Assembly (NCBI GenBank): GCA_963701385.1
Contig: CAVOZW010000006.1
Location: 124,001-188,000, forward strand
Reading direction: 5' to 3'
DNA: 64,000 nt
DNA from: B30-G6 sp963701385
GTDB taxonomy: Bacteria; Desulfobacterota; Desulfobacteria; Desulfobacterales; B30-G6
Shown here: positions 56,300-64,000 of the stretch, one piece after another
Numbering within the stretch: the first letter of the stretch is position 1
How the letters are laid out: each line of letters begins with the position of its first letter
Notes under the pieces: generated by a model
Databases searched by the model: none
The model's input: only the letters and a program-made list of their open reading frames with translations
What the model was told of the DNA's origin: nothing
Translations under genes and position numbers: made by a program

Positions 56300-56424
56300 T
56301 TTTGGCCCTGTTCGGCATTACGCTACGTATACTTGGCCTTATTTTTTAGCAATGCTATTGTTGTTTATGCGGATATTTAGCGATAGCGATCGGAGGTGTC
56401 AATGTTATTGGAAAGAATTTTGAA

Positions 56425-56500
56425 CCGCAAAAGCGAGCGCATTCCCCGTGGGTTCTGCCGCACGGCAGAACATTCCCCACTGCTTGCGGCGGGGAGCTTC
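56425..56500 (-). repeat. REP-like unit on the minus strand
   Basis: Read in reverse it contains CCCCGCCGCAAGC...GGGGAATG, TTCTGCCG-TG-CGGCAGAA and 'GGGGAATGCGCTCGCTTTTG', the end of the unit seen at 36384-36505. Confidence 0.65.
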
Positions 56501-56547
56501 AAATATCAATTTTTCAAGGAATGTCCCCTTCTACTATCCTACGATAA

Positions 56548-56575
56548 AAGGTCAAATGTAGACTTGACCCCTTTT
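56548..56575 (-). terminator. Hairpin directly after vapC1
   Basis: On the minus strand: AAAAGGGGTCAA-GTCTACA-TTTGACC followed by TTTTAT. A near copy follows vapC2 at 57349-57375. Confidence 0.55.
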
Positions 56576-56960
56576 TTACCACAGGCACGATACGCCATAG
56601 GATTCAAACAGGTGATCCTTGGTGATCACCGTCAGTCTTTCTTTCAAGGCTTCGGCTATGATTAGACGATCAAAGGGATCACGGTGAATCAGCGGAAGGG
56701 TCACGGCCGAAATGGCGGTGGTGAAACCAATCGGAATGGGCATAATGCTTAGCATCTGCATGGCTTCAGGTATGAATCGGTTGGGTATATCCGGTAGTTG
56801 AACACGATTGAGACGCTGGAGCATAGCAATCTCCCAAGCACTGGCGGCGCTCAAACCAAGTTGATACCTTTTCTCAACAACAAGCTCTCGCACGCGTGTC
56901 GATAGTGATTGCGGATTTCCAGCCATCCACAGGAATGTGTGTGTCAAGAAGATAATGCAT
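56576..56960 (-). CDS. vapC: VapC-type PIN-domain toxin (frameshift in N-terminus)
   Basis: The true start is ATG 56960 ('MHYLLDTHTFLWM'); the frame breaks in a CACACA run near 56940, so only a TTG-started fragment is open. PIN-domain acidic residues are in 'YLLDTH', 'SAASAWEIAM' and 'HRDPFDRLIIAEAL'. The protein of about 127 residues cleaves RNA unless neutralised by the antitoxin encoded just upstream, whose stop overlaps the toxin start by about 17 bp. The hairpin after the stop resembles that of the second VapBC pair. Confidence 0.82.
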
Positions 56961-57204
56961 CGTCTTCTGCTCCCGGCCAGAAATCGTCGATAATTCGATC
57001 AGGAAGGGGGGATTCAAGATCGTGATTGAATTGTATTTTCCCGGCATATTTACCCAGTTGTCTCTTTTCGCCAGGCTCCACGACCGGAACAAGTTTCACC
57101 AGCGGCCGCCCGGATTTGGCAATAATGACTTCATCCCCTCCTAGCACTGCCGGAATGAGTTTGGAAAGTTTTGTTTTTGCTTCGTGAATGCCGATTTTCA
57201 TCAT
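56944..57204 (-). CDS. Phd/YefM-family antitoxin
   Basis: This 86-residue protein reads 'KIGIHEAKTKLSKLIPAVLG' and 'VIIAKSGRPLVKLVPV', the prevent-host-death fold that binds DNA with its N-terminus and the toxin with its C-terminus. SD: GAGGAGAA. It partners the PIN toxin on the same strand and is probably autoregulated through the palindrome at 57245. Confidence 0.85.
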   Translation of the reverse strand: MMKIGIHEAKTKLSKLIPAVLGGDEVIIAKSGRPLVKLVPVVEPGEKRQLGKYAGKIQFNHDLESPLPDRIIDDFWPGAEDDALSS

Positions 57205-57244
57205 TTCTCCTCGTTAAGATGGATAAATTCATCTGACAATTTAA

Positions 57245-57264
57245 TTAGTTTAGTTGTAAACTAA
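57245..57264. promoter_or_regulatory. Palindrome upstream of the Phd-type antitoxin
   Basis: TTAGTTT-AGTTGT-AAACTAA, perfect 7-bp arms, 40 bp before the antitoxin start. Candidate autoregulatory operator. Confidence 0.5.
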
Positions 57265-57348
57265 GCTAATTTTTTTGATTTGTCGAGCAGGCTTTGTAAT
57301 AAAGACGAAGTGGTATTGGAATGGATATTGGAAACTACCGCAAGCAAT

Positions 57349-57375
57349 AGTCAAATGTAGATTTGACCCCTTTTC
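57349..57375 (-). terminator. Hairpin after vapC2
   Basis: GTCAAAT-CTAC-ATTTGAC preceded by AAAAGGG, almost the same sequence as the hairpin after vapC1, in the same orientation and position relative to the toxin stop. Confidence 0.5.
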
Positions 57376-57399
57376 TCGTGGCATAGGCGTGGATTGTTA

Positions 57400-57798
57400 T
57401 TATACCCAATTATCGATTTTTAGGTTCGGTGTTCGAATAAACTCTTTTTCGTTGTTGGTGACCAGCGTACAATCGATCGAAAGTGCGTGGGCGGCGATTA
57501 GCATATCGAGAGACCCAATAGGCGTACCCTTCTTTTCTAAATGGGCCCTAAGGTCGCCATAATATTGGGCGGCTTCATCGCCATAGGGCAATATTTCCAG
57601 TGGCGCAACAAACTGGGTTAAAGCCATTTGATTCTGTTCAGGCTTTGAACTTTTTGAAACACCATATAAAAGTTCGCTCAGTGTGATTGACGAGATACCG
57701 ATTTGTGAAATCTCAGTCTGGCAAAAACGTTCTATTACATCGGGTGGTTTTCGCTTAATGATATAAATACAAATATTTGTATCAAACATGAATTCCAT
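57400..57798 (-). CDS. vapC: VapC-type PIN-domain toxin
   Basis: In this 132-residue protein the metal-binding acidic residues appear in 'EFMFDTNICIYI', 'ITLSELLYGV' and 'IGSLDMLIAAHALS', with 'LVTNNEKEF' at the end: a complete VapC ribonuclease of the tRNA(fMet)-specific type by sequence style. It overlaps the upstream antitoxin stop by one base. The frame is intact. Confidence 0.88.
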   Translation of the reverse strand: MEFMFDTNICIYIIKRKPPDVIERFCQTEISQIGISSITLSELLYGVSKSSKPEQNQMALTQFVAPLEILPYGDEAAQYYGDLRAHLEKKGTPIGSLDMLIAAHALSIDCTLVTNNEKEFIRTPNLKIDNWV

Positions 57799-58025
57799 TA
57801 GAAATTTTCCCGTGAATCCTGCTTGGGTTGATCTCTGCTATCCATAAAGTCATCGGTAAACTGATCCAGGCTATTGACTAATGAGGACCATGGATCATCT
57901 TTTGGCAAAAGGACAACCATTTTGCCGATTTTTTTTATAAAAACATCATTGCCAGAAAATCTGAAATCTTTTGGCAACCTTACAGCTTGGCTTCGACCAT
58001 TAGTGAATATTTTTGCAGTTTGCAT
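57798..58025 (-). CDS. vapB: VapB/VagC AbrB-type antitoxin
   Basis: This 75-residue protein reads 'AKIFTNGRSQAVRLPKDFRF', the swapped-hairpin AbrB DNA-binding motif, with an acidic C-terminal toxin-binding tail. SD AGGAG; a strong promoter with an overlapping palindrome lies just upstream. Confidence 0.88.
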   Translation of the reverse strand: MQTAKIFTNGRSQAVRLPKDFRFSGNDVFIKKIGKMVVLLPKDDPWSSLVNSLDQFTDDFMDSRDQPKQDSRENF

Positions 58026-58050
58026 GACATACTCCTACGTTGCGTTGATA

Positions 58051-58087
58051 GATACCAGAGTATATATCATGGTGTGCGGAATGTCAA
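58051..58087 (-). promoter_or_regulatory. Promoter and overlapping operator of vapBC2
   Basis: On the minus strand TTGACA (58087-58082), 17 bp, TATACT (58064-58059). The -10 lies in the imperfect palindrome GATACCAGAGTATATATC (58051-58068), a likely VapB binding site. Confidence 0.7.
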
Positions 58088-58134
58088 GAATCGTTTTTCA
58101 AAGGAGGATCCCAAATGTCAACTTATAATATGAT

Positions 58135-58290
58135 ATCGCCCTATCAGCTATCATTCATTCAAAACTCAAAACTCAAAATTAAAAATTCTCTCACCCCCAG
58201 CATCCCAGCTATCACCTATGAGCTATCTCCTATGAGCTATCTCCTATGAGCTATGAGCTATGAGCTATTATCAGCTATCCCCTATGAGCT
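58135..58290. repeat. TTTTGAA- and AGCTATG-family heptamer arrays
   Basis: AAAACTC/AAAATTA heptamers (58157-58185) then AGCTATG/AGCTATC heptamers run into the last codons of the fibronectin-type gene. Confidence 0.75.
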
Positions 58291-61200
58291 GAACAAAGCA
58301 GCCGCTGCTGCCCGAGCCTTCAGGTGTTGTGCCGGCAGGTGGCACAAGGGGTGGATCGATCGGCAATTCGATGTTGCTTGTGCCGGAATCCAGTTGGAAG
58401 GTGTATTCCGGCGATGGGTTTTGATCATCCTCAACGATGTCATGGCTGTTTCCGGAGGCATCCACCGAAGCGACTCCGGACGAAATACGGTACATCCATC
58501 TCGATGTTGGTGAGTATCACGCGGTGCTCGCGGGTCAGTTCAGAATTGTTTTCGCTGTAGTCATAGTCCCCCCATTCCTGGCTGGAGGTGCCATAGCTTA
58601 CCTGGCTGTTTCCGGGCTCGCTGGTCTCCCATTCAAGCAGCACGGCTTTTTCAGCTTCATCCAATTCGATGCTGACCTGGGAAATCTGGGGCGCGTCCTG
58701 ATCCGGTGACGTGTCGGTGGTAAAGGAAAGTTCTTCGAATGGGTTGGCCGTGTCTACGTCGGAAAAGGGACCATTTCCGTGGGCATCGGTGGATGCCACA
58801 CGATAAAAATAGCTTGTTTCCGGTTGCAGGCCCGTAATCGTCACATGATGTGTGGTCGTCATTTCGGAATCGTTGGCACAGTGTGCATAGTCGCCCCAGG
58901 CCTGGCTGGAGACATCGAACTGCACCAGGCTGTTGCCGGGCTCATCCGTTTCCCAATAGATAAGGGCGGTTGAGTCGGTCAGGTGCATGATTTCGACGTT
59001 CAAGATGACCGGGGGCGCTTCATCCGCCACAGCGCTTGTCAGGAAATGATCTACGACTGGACGGGTTGTTGGCAGTATCGTTTACACCGGGACCGTTTCC
59101 AGCCACATCCATGGAACCCACAACAAAGGCATAACGCGTGCTTGGCTAAGAGCCCTGAAAGGGTAACCAGGTGTGTTTTTACCATGGCCATGTCTTGAAT
59201 ACTGTGCGTAAATGCGCCCCATTCGGCATCGGCCAGGCCATACTGCACCTCGCTGGTGCTGGGTTCATCCGTCTCCCACACGATAACCGCTGTCGCATTG
59301 TCGATATTGAGCACCTGGGGATTGTCGATTATTCTGGGCGGCGTATCATCGGGTGGCAGTGCGGCTATAAAACTTTGCTCGGCAAAGGGGTTGTTGGTCT
59401 CTGCAGGATCGGAACTGGGGCCATTGCCGAAGGCGTCGGTGGATCCAACCCGAAAATAGTAGCGCTGGCCTTGCAGGAGATCTGTCAAAATAACCGTTTG
59501 ATTTTTCGATAATTCATCGCTCATACTGACGTGGGTGTATTGGTCCCATGTGCTACTGAATCTTCCGTATCGCACCTCGCCGATGCTGGCCTCGTCGGTT
59601 TTCCAGGCGATGGCGACGGAGATCGTATCCGCTTCGTTGGCCGCCAAGGCCCTGATAGCGCTGTCGAGGGTCCCGGGTTGGTCGGGGGGGCTGGGCACAA
59701 ACATCAAGACGACCGTCGGCGGCGAGGTGGTGGTGGGCTCCGCCTCATCCGGCATCGGTTCTGTATTGAAAGCCTGCTCCGCTGAAATCGCTGGGCCGTT
59801 GGCCACACTGTCCCAGGAGCCCACCCGGAAAAAGTAGGCTGTATCCGGAGTCAAATCCGTCAATGTCACGACATGCCGGATGGCCAACTGGGTGTCGTTT
59901 GCCGCGTATGAATAGATGTCCCAATCGCCCGCTACGGTGTCGAATTGCACCTGGCTGTCACTGACCTCATGGGTGGACCACTCGATGGTGGCGGTGGTGT
60001 CGCTTTGATCGGTCACGGTGGGCCATGCATATGAACTGCGGGGGCGACGTGTCGATACCCGACAGGGTTGTAAAACGATACTCATCTGATATCACTTGGT
60101 TTCCAGATGTGTCGGTAGCGGCAAAGCGGTAAAAATATTCCGTGTCTGCGATGAGACCCGTCAGTACCAAGGTGTGCGTCGTCACAAACGCATCGCTGCT
60201 TTGATGCAGGCTATAATTGTCCCAACTGCTGCTGTAGATGTCATAGCGGACGTCGCTGTCACTTTCTTCATTCGTTGTCCACTGAATCACGGCACTGTTT
60301 TGGGTAATATGTGATTTGCTGGACGACATAATACCTGGCGGCGTTGTGTCGGTCTCCGGTGGTGGCGGCGTTACCGGCGCCGGATTTGTCGTAAAGGAAA
60401 ACTCACCCGATATCACGGCATTTCCGGCCGCATCGCTGGATCTGACCTGACAAAAATAGGTCGTATCCGCTGACAACCCGGTGATCGTCATACTGTGGTT
60501 GGTCACCAGGCTGGTGGCAACTTGTTGGCTGGCATAGTCGCTCCAGGCGCTGCTGTCCGACATCATAGCGGATCTCGCTGTCGCTAACTTCGTTGGTGCG
60601 CCAATATACGTGGCGGAATTGGATTCGATCGCCGTTGCCGAAGGCAGGATCGTCAATATCCGGCGCCGTGGTGTCTTGTTCCGGGGGCGGTGGGCTGTCG
60701 GGTGCCTCATCGGTGGTAAAGATAACCTCATCCGAGGTCACGGCATTTCCGGCCGCATCCCGTGATCTGACGCTGTAATAATAGGTCGTGCCCGGCGACA
60801 AACCGGTGAGGGTCATGCTGTGGTTGGTTACCAGGCTTCCGGCCGTTTGTCGGTTGGCATAGGCACTCCAGGTGTTGCTGCTGACATCATAGCGGATCTC
60901 GCTGTCGCTGACTTCGTTGGTGCGCCAATAAATGGTGGCACTATCGACGTCGACATGGCTTGCTGAAGGCTGGACCGTAAACTGCGGCGCCGTGGTGTCA
61001 GGATCCTTGAGGGTGGTAAAATAACGTTCATTGAACGTCACCGTATTGCCGGCGGCATCGCTTGAGCGCACCCGGTAATAGTAGGTCGTATTCGACAACA
61101 GACCGGTCAAGGCAATGCTGTGGTTCTTGACAAAACTCGAAGACGTTTTTGTGTGCTCATAACTTCCCCAGGTGGTGCTATTGACACCATATTGCACGAC

Positions 61201-62585
61201 ACTGTCACTATTTTCATTCGTTGTCCACTGAATCACGGCCCCGCTTTGGGTAATATTGATTGACACTGTACGAGGTGATCACCGGTGCGGTGGTGTCCGG
61301 CGGCGGGGGCGGTGGTGTCTCATCCGTGCTAAACGAAAACTCACCCGAGGTCACGGCATTTCCGGCCGCATCGCTGGACCGGACCCGAAAATAATAGGTC
61401 GTACCCGCTGACAGGCTGCTTAGGGCAATGCTGTGGCTGGTGACAAGACTTGCGGACGTTTTTGTGTTGCTGTAATTTCCCCAGCTCGTGCTGGTGACAC
61501 CGTACTGCACCACACTGTCGCTGGCTTCGTCCGTTCGCCAGGTGATGCTGGCGCTGGTTTCACCCACACTGCCTGCCGCGGGCGGGACCGTGATCACCGG
61601 TGCGGTGGTGTCCGGCGGCGGGGGCGGTGGTGTCTCATCCGTGGTCAACGAAAACTCACCCGAGGTCACGGCATTTCCGGCCGCATCGCTGGACCTGACC
61701 CGAAAATAATAGGTCGTACCCGCTGACAGGCTGCTTAGGGCAATGCTGTGGTTGGTGACAAGACTCGCAGACGTTTTTGTGTTGCCGTAATTTCCCCAGC
61801 TGGTGCTGTTGACACCGTATTGCACCACACTGTCGCTGGCTTCGTCTGTTCGCCACGGTGATGGTGGCGCTGAGTTTCACCCACACTGCCTGCCGCAGGC
61901 GGGACCGTGATCACCGGTGCGGTGGTGTCCGGCGGCGGGGGCGGTGGTGTCTCATCCGTGGTAAACGAAAACTCACCCGAGGTCACGGCATTTCCGGCCG
62001 CATCGCTGGACCGGACCCGATAATAATAGGTCGTACCCGCTGACAGGCTGCTTAGGGCAATGCTGTGGTTGGTGACAAGACTTGCGGACGTTTTTGTGTT
62101 GCCGTAATTTCCCCAGCTGGCACTGTTGACACCGTACTGCACGACACTGTCGCTGGCTTCGTCCGTTCGCCAGGTGATGCTGGCACTGGTTTCACCCACA
62201 CTGCCTGCCGCAGGCGGGACCGTGATCACCGGTGCGGTGGTGTCCGGCGCTGGCGGCGGGGGCGGGACAGGCGCATCACCCGTGGTAATTTCTACTGAAT
62301 CGTCACTTTCATTACCCTGGTTGTCCACGGCGGTGCACACAAAAAAATAGTCTTGATCTTGGATTGATATCGGGGATGCTGATGGTCCACTGCGGGTTGC
62401 TAGGATCGGATAGACTGTCGACAGGGATGTGTTTTCTGGCCGATGCGCTGAAATTACCGGACGACGTGCTCCAATAAATCCGGTATGCAACCACTTGGTC
62501 GTTGGGATGATTCGCATCCCATTTGAAGCTGTAGTCGGCGGAGAAAGCAAATGGCACCAGTCCGAATAAAATGAATACAAGCCAT
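58271..62585 (-). CDS. Very large secreted fibronectin type III repeat protein (multiple frameshifts)
   Basis: About 1,430 residues when repaired. A hydrophobic leader ('LVFIFYLFGLVPFAFSA'-like: LVFILFGLVPFAFSA) follows ATG 62585 after a one-base shift. About twelve Fn3 modules follow, each with 'SASITWRTDEASDSVVQYG', 'NHSIALSSLSAGTTYYFRVR' and 'SSDAAGNAVTSGEF'. Pro-rich linkers (DETPPPPPPDTTAP) join the first modules. The DNA of the first three full modules is nearly identical with a 315-bp period. Frames change roughly once per module or two. The C-terminus is 'GSGSSGCFVQLIGDS': Gly/Ser-rich, Cys-Phe, then repeat-encoded residues. It is probably a surface adhesin; such Fn3 modules resemble those of phosphoesterase N-domains. 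Confidence 0.75.
61281..62237. repeat. Three near-identical 315-bp coding repeats
   Basis: The marker ACCGGTGCGG occurs at 61281, 61596, 61913 and 62228, spacing 315, 317 and 315 bp. The 317-bp unit carries two extra single bases near 61858 and 61873 that break its frame. Each unit equals 105 codons, one Fn3 module plus linker. Confidence 0.85.
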
Positions 62586-62889
62586 ACCGAACGTAGTGGC
62601 TAGACTTAAATAGCGTATAAATAGCGTGTCATTGCATTTCCAATAATATCATATGGGTTTAACGTAAGGAGATAACAGAAATCACAATCCAATCGTTCAT
62701 CTCGTAAAGAGTCGAACTTACGTGCAGGAGTGCCAGCATAACTCTTTCAGATGACAACGTTAGATGGCCGTTTCATCATCAACACGAATGAACGATTGGC
62801 TTTAGGGGGTGTTGCGACTCGAAAATAATTTTTCCCTTATTAACGATATTTTTAACCGTTGTGTCAATGGAATAATCCCTCTATTCCAT

Positions 62890-62925
62890 AAAAAAAGCCC
62901 TGTCTTGAATCGACAGAGCTTTATA
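62890..62925 (-). terminator. Rho-independent terminator for the anchor-U gene
   Basis: On the minus strand AAAGCTCTGTC-GATTCAA-GACAGGGCTTT followed by TTTT. It lies about 300 bp downstream of the stop at 63218. Confidence 0.7.
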
Positions 62926-63119
62926 TTTATATTTCTAACTATATTTATAGCTTATCTTATTATTTCAATCCGTTTTATTAAAGAAAAATCAACACTTCAA
63001 ATCTGCTATCTCCTTAATATTGCTTCGTTTCCAAAATATCAATTTTCCAAAGAACGTCCCCACCAATAATGAAGATGATTTCACCGGGGTTAAACCTGCC
63101 TCCATCAGCTATGAACTGT

Positions 63120-63217
63120 TGTGAACTCAAAATTAAAAATTTAAAATTCAAAATTGAATATCACTCCGGCTTCCTACCACCTATCACGCTATCAGCTATC
63201 AGCTATCAGCTATCAGC
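63120..63217. repeat. TTTTGAA- and AGCTATC-family heptamers
   Basis: AAAATTA/AAAATTC heptamers followed by AGCTATC heptamers that begin exactly at the stop codon of the next minus-strand gene. Confidence 0.75.
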
Positions 63218-64000
63218 TCATTCTGCCAACAGCCGCATGAAGCAGCTTGCCACATCATCGGCAGGATCATCGCTGCCGTCACCATCATTGACCGGCGGCA
63301 CCGCCTGCTGCACCACAGCTGCCTGGATACCGGAGAAATGGTAGACCTTCAGTTCGATCCTCCCATTCCCGTTGACCCTCGATCCGGGCACCATCCAACC
63401 TTCTAAGGTCGCATTATTTGAACTGTCGCACCCCAGCACCCATTCTTCGCCCGTGTACAGGTAAATGCTGATGCCACTCACATCACTTTGCTCCGGTGTG
63501 ACCGCAATGAGCTTGACCGGTACGCTGAATACATTGGGTGGTTGTAGGTTTATGGGCTCACCCACCGCAACGGCATCGGTCACGTTAAACACGGGCAACT
63601 CGTCGGTCGGGCCCAGTTCCGGCTCGATATCGATGGCGTCGTTGTACACAAGCTTGGACCCGGCCCCAGCGCCTTCGGTGAGCTGAAAGCCGGCGTCGTA
63701 GGTGTGGTCTTCATCCGTGAACGCCGGGTCGCTGCCATCCAAGGCTGTATGGGCAGGCAGGTTTGCCGGATCGGTCGCGTCGTCGTGTTCGGCCTCGGTT
63801 TCCACCTTGAAAGCGTAGGCTTCTTCGGTGACCCAGCCGGTGCCGTTGGTGACGGTGACGGTGACGGTGACCACGGCATCAAAGGGAAACACGCCATAGC
63901 GGTCGTCCAGGGACCGGTCGTAGGCCACCCAGAACTCTGTCACGGTGCTGTCATTCTCGGTTGGAACCGTCTTGACCGCTCGCATGACGTGCGTCTGCTC
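63218..64000 (-). CDS. Surface protein with choice-of-anchor-U-like C-terminal region, 5' end off the window
   Basis: The frame is open to the right edge, so the N-terminus is missing. The C-terminal part reads 'ISIYLYTGEEWVLGCDSSNN', 'EGWMVPGSRVNGNGRIELKV' and 'YHFSGIQAAV', the pattern of the choice-of-anchor U domain common in secreted Desulfobacterota proteins. It then continues through an acidic linker to 'VASCFMRLLAE'. Upstream there are Thr/Val-rich strands ('VVTVTVTVTNGTGWVTEEAY') of an Ig-like domain. The Cys-Phe ending is shared with the two other large surface proteins in this window. Confidence 0.72.
   Translation of the reverse strand, partial: EQTHVMRAVKTVPTENDSTVTEFWVAYDRSLDDRYGVFPFDAVVTVTVTVTNGTGWVTEEAYAFKVETEAEHDDATDPANLPAHTALDGSDPAFTDEDHTYDAGFQLTEGAGAGSKLVYNDAIDIEPELGPTDELPVFNVTDAVAVGEPINLQPPNVFSVPVKLIAVTPEQSDVSGISIYLYTGEEWVLGCDSSNNATLEGWMVPGSRVNGNGRIELKVYHFSGIQAAVVQQAVPPVNDGDGSDDPADDVASCFMRLLAE

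Larger units (their letters stand above)
62586..63217. other. Spacer between two large surface-protein genes
   Basis: No convincing gene in 630 bp. It contains the terminator at 62890, the recurring 'TATCAATTTTCCAAAGAACG' near 63037, a CACCGGGGTTAAACC piece resembling the third stem of the two-hairpin elements, and heptamer arrays from about 63120. Confidence 0.5.

Noticed and set aside
55776..58025. Prophage or integrative-element boundary at the toxin-antitoxin island
   Set aside because: No integrase, tRNA attachment site or phage gene was found; clustering of toxin-antitoxin pairs alone does not show an element.
62809..63069. Small plus-strand open frame with a hydrophobic stretch
   Set aside because: It overlaps a terminator hairpin and the recurring 'TCAATTTTCCAAAGAACG' repeat, has no ribosome site and no homology that I recognise.

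Overview
The window reads like a chromosome segment of an anaerobic Desulfobacterota bacterium, most likely a Desulfobacteraceae-type sulfate reducer. The evidence is the gene content: benzoyl-CoA ring-cleavage enzymes, an indolepyruvate-type ferredoxin oxidoreductase, several acyl-CoA ligases, a hydroxybenzoyl-CoA-reductase-like molybdoenzyme, multiheme cytochromes, and 'choice-of-anchor U' surface proteins. No rRNA, tRNA, CRISPR array or recognisable transposase was seen.

Layout. 0-4.3 kb: the end of a phosphotransferase, a DUF362 protein, and an NrfH-like tetraheme plus octaheme (hydroxylamine oxidoreductase family) cytochrome pair. 4.3-8.2 kb (minus strand): had, oah/bamA and two GNAT acetyltransferases, one of them AcuA-like. 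8.7-12.3 kb: an SDR, thiolase, zinc-ribbon/OB-fold and enoyl-CoA hydratase operon that resembles the bbs beta-oxidation module. 13.7-26.9 kb: iorA, iorB, paaK, a ketopantoate-reductase-like gene, a BadG-type ATPase activator, an HgdB/BcrB-like protein, an ADP-forming acyl-CoA synthetase, an AMP-forming ligase and a second thiolase. Together these look like a route for activating and degrading aryl-pyruvates, arylacetates or other aromatic acids. 27-31 kb: housekeeping genes (phosphatase, mutY, a metallo-hydrolase, an FKBP-like protein). 31.3-35.3 kb: a three-subunit xanthine-dehydrogenase-family enzyme. 35.5-42.4 kb: nadE, a GNAT, lepB, a nitroreductase, a molybdopterin oxidoreductase and an MFS carrier. 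42.8-47.6 kb: an ACT protein and a two-kinase/one-receiver signalling set. 48-52.7 kb: an agmatinase-family enzyme, a nucleotide-sugar dehydrogenase, a VanZ/LamG protein and a small outer-membrane-like protein. 53-64 kb: three very large or repetitive secreted proteins around an island of three toxin-antitoxin pairs.

Two window-wide properties matter. First, many conserved genes carry one or more single-base frameshifts (more than 20 in total). Sequencing error in a draft or metagenomic assembly explains this best, so split genes are annotated as single loci with the breaks noted. Second, the intergenic DNA is packed with several families of repeats. These include degenerate tandem repeats of 7-, 8- and 9-bp period arranged in a fixed order, inverted elements carrying two hairpins whose stems change sequence but keep pairing, paired palindromes that bracket spacers, and REP-like units. 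Several of these repeats run into reading frames and supply N- or C-terminal residues. An 11-bp-phased AGCT motif upstream of three catabolic operons is a candidate shared operator. These repeat and operator systems are the most novel features of the window.
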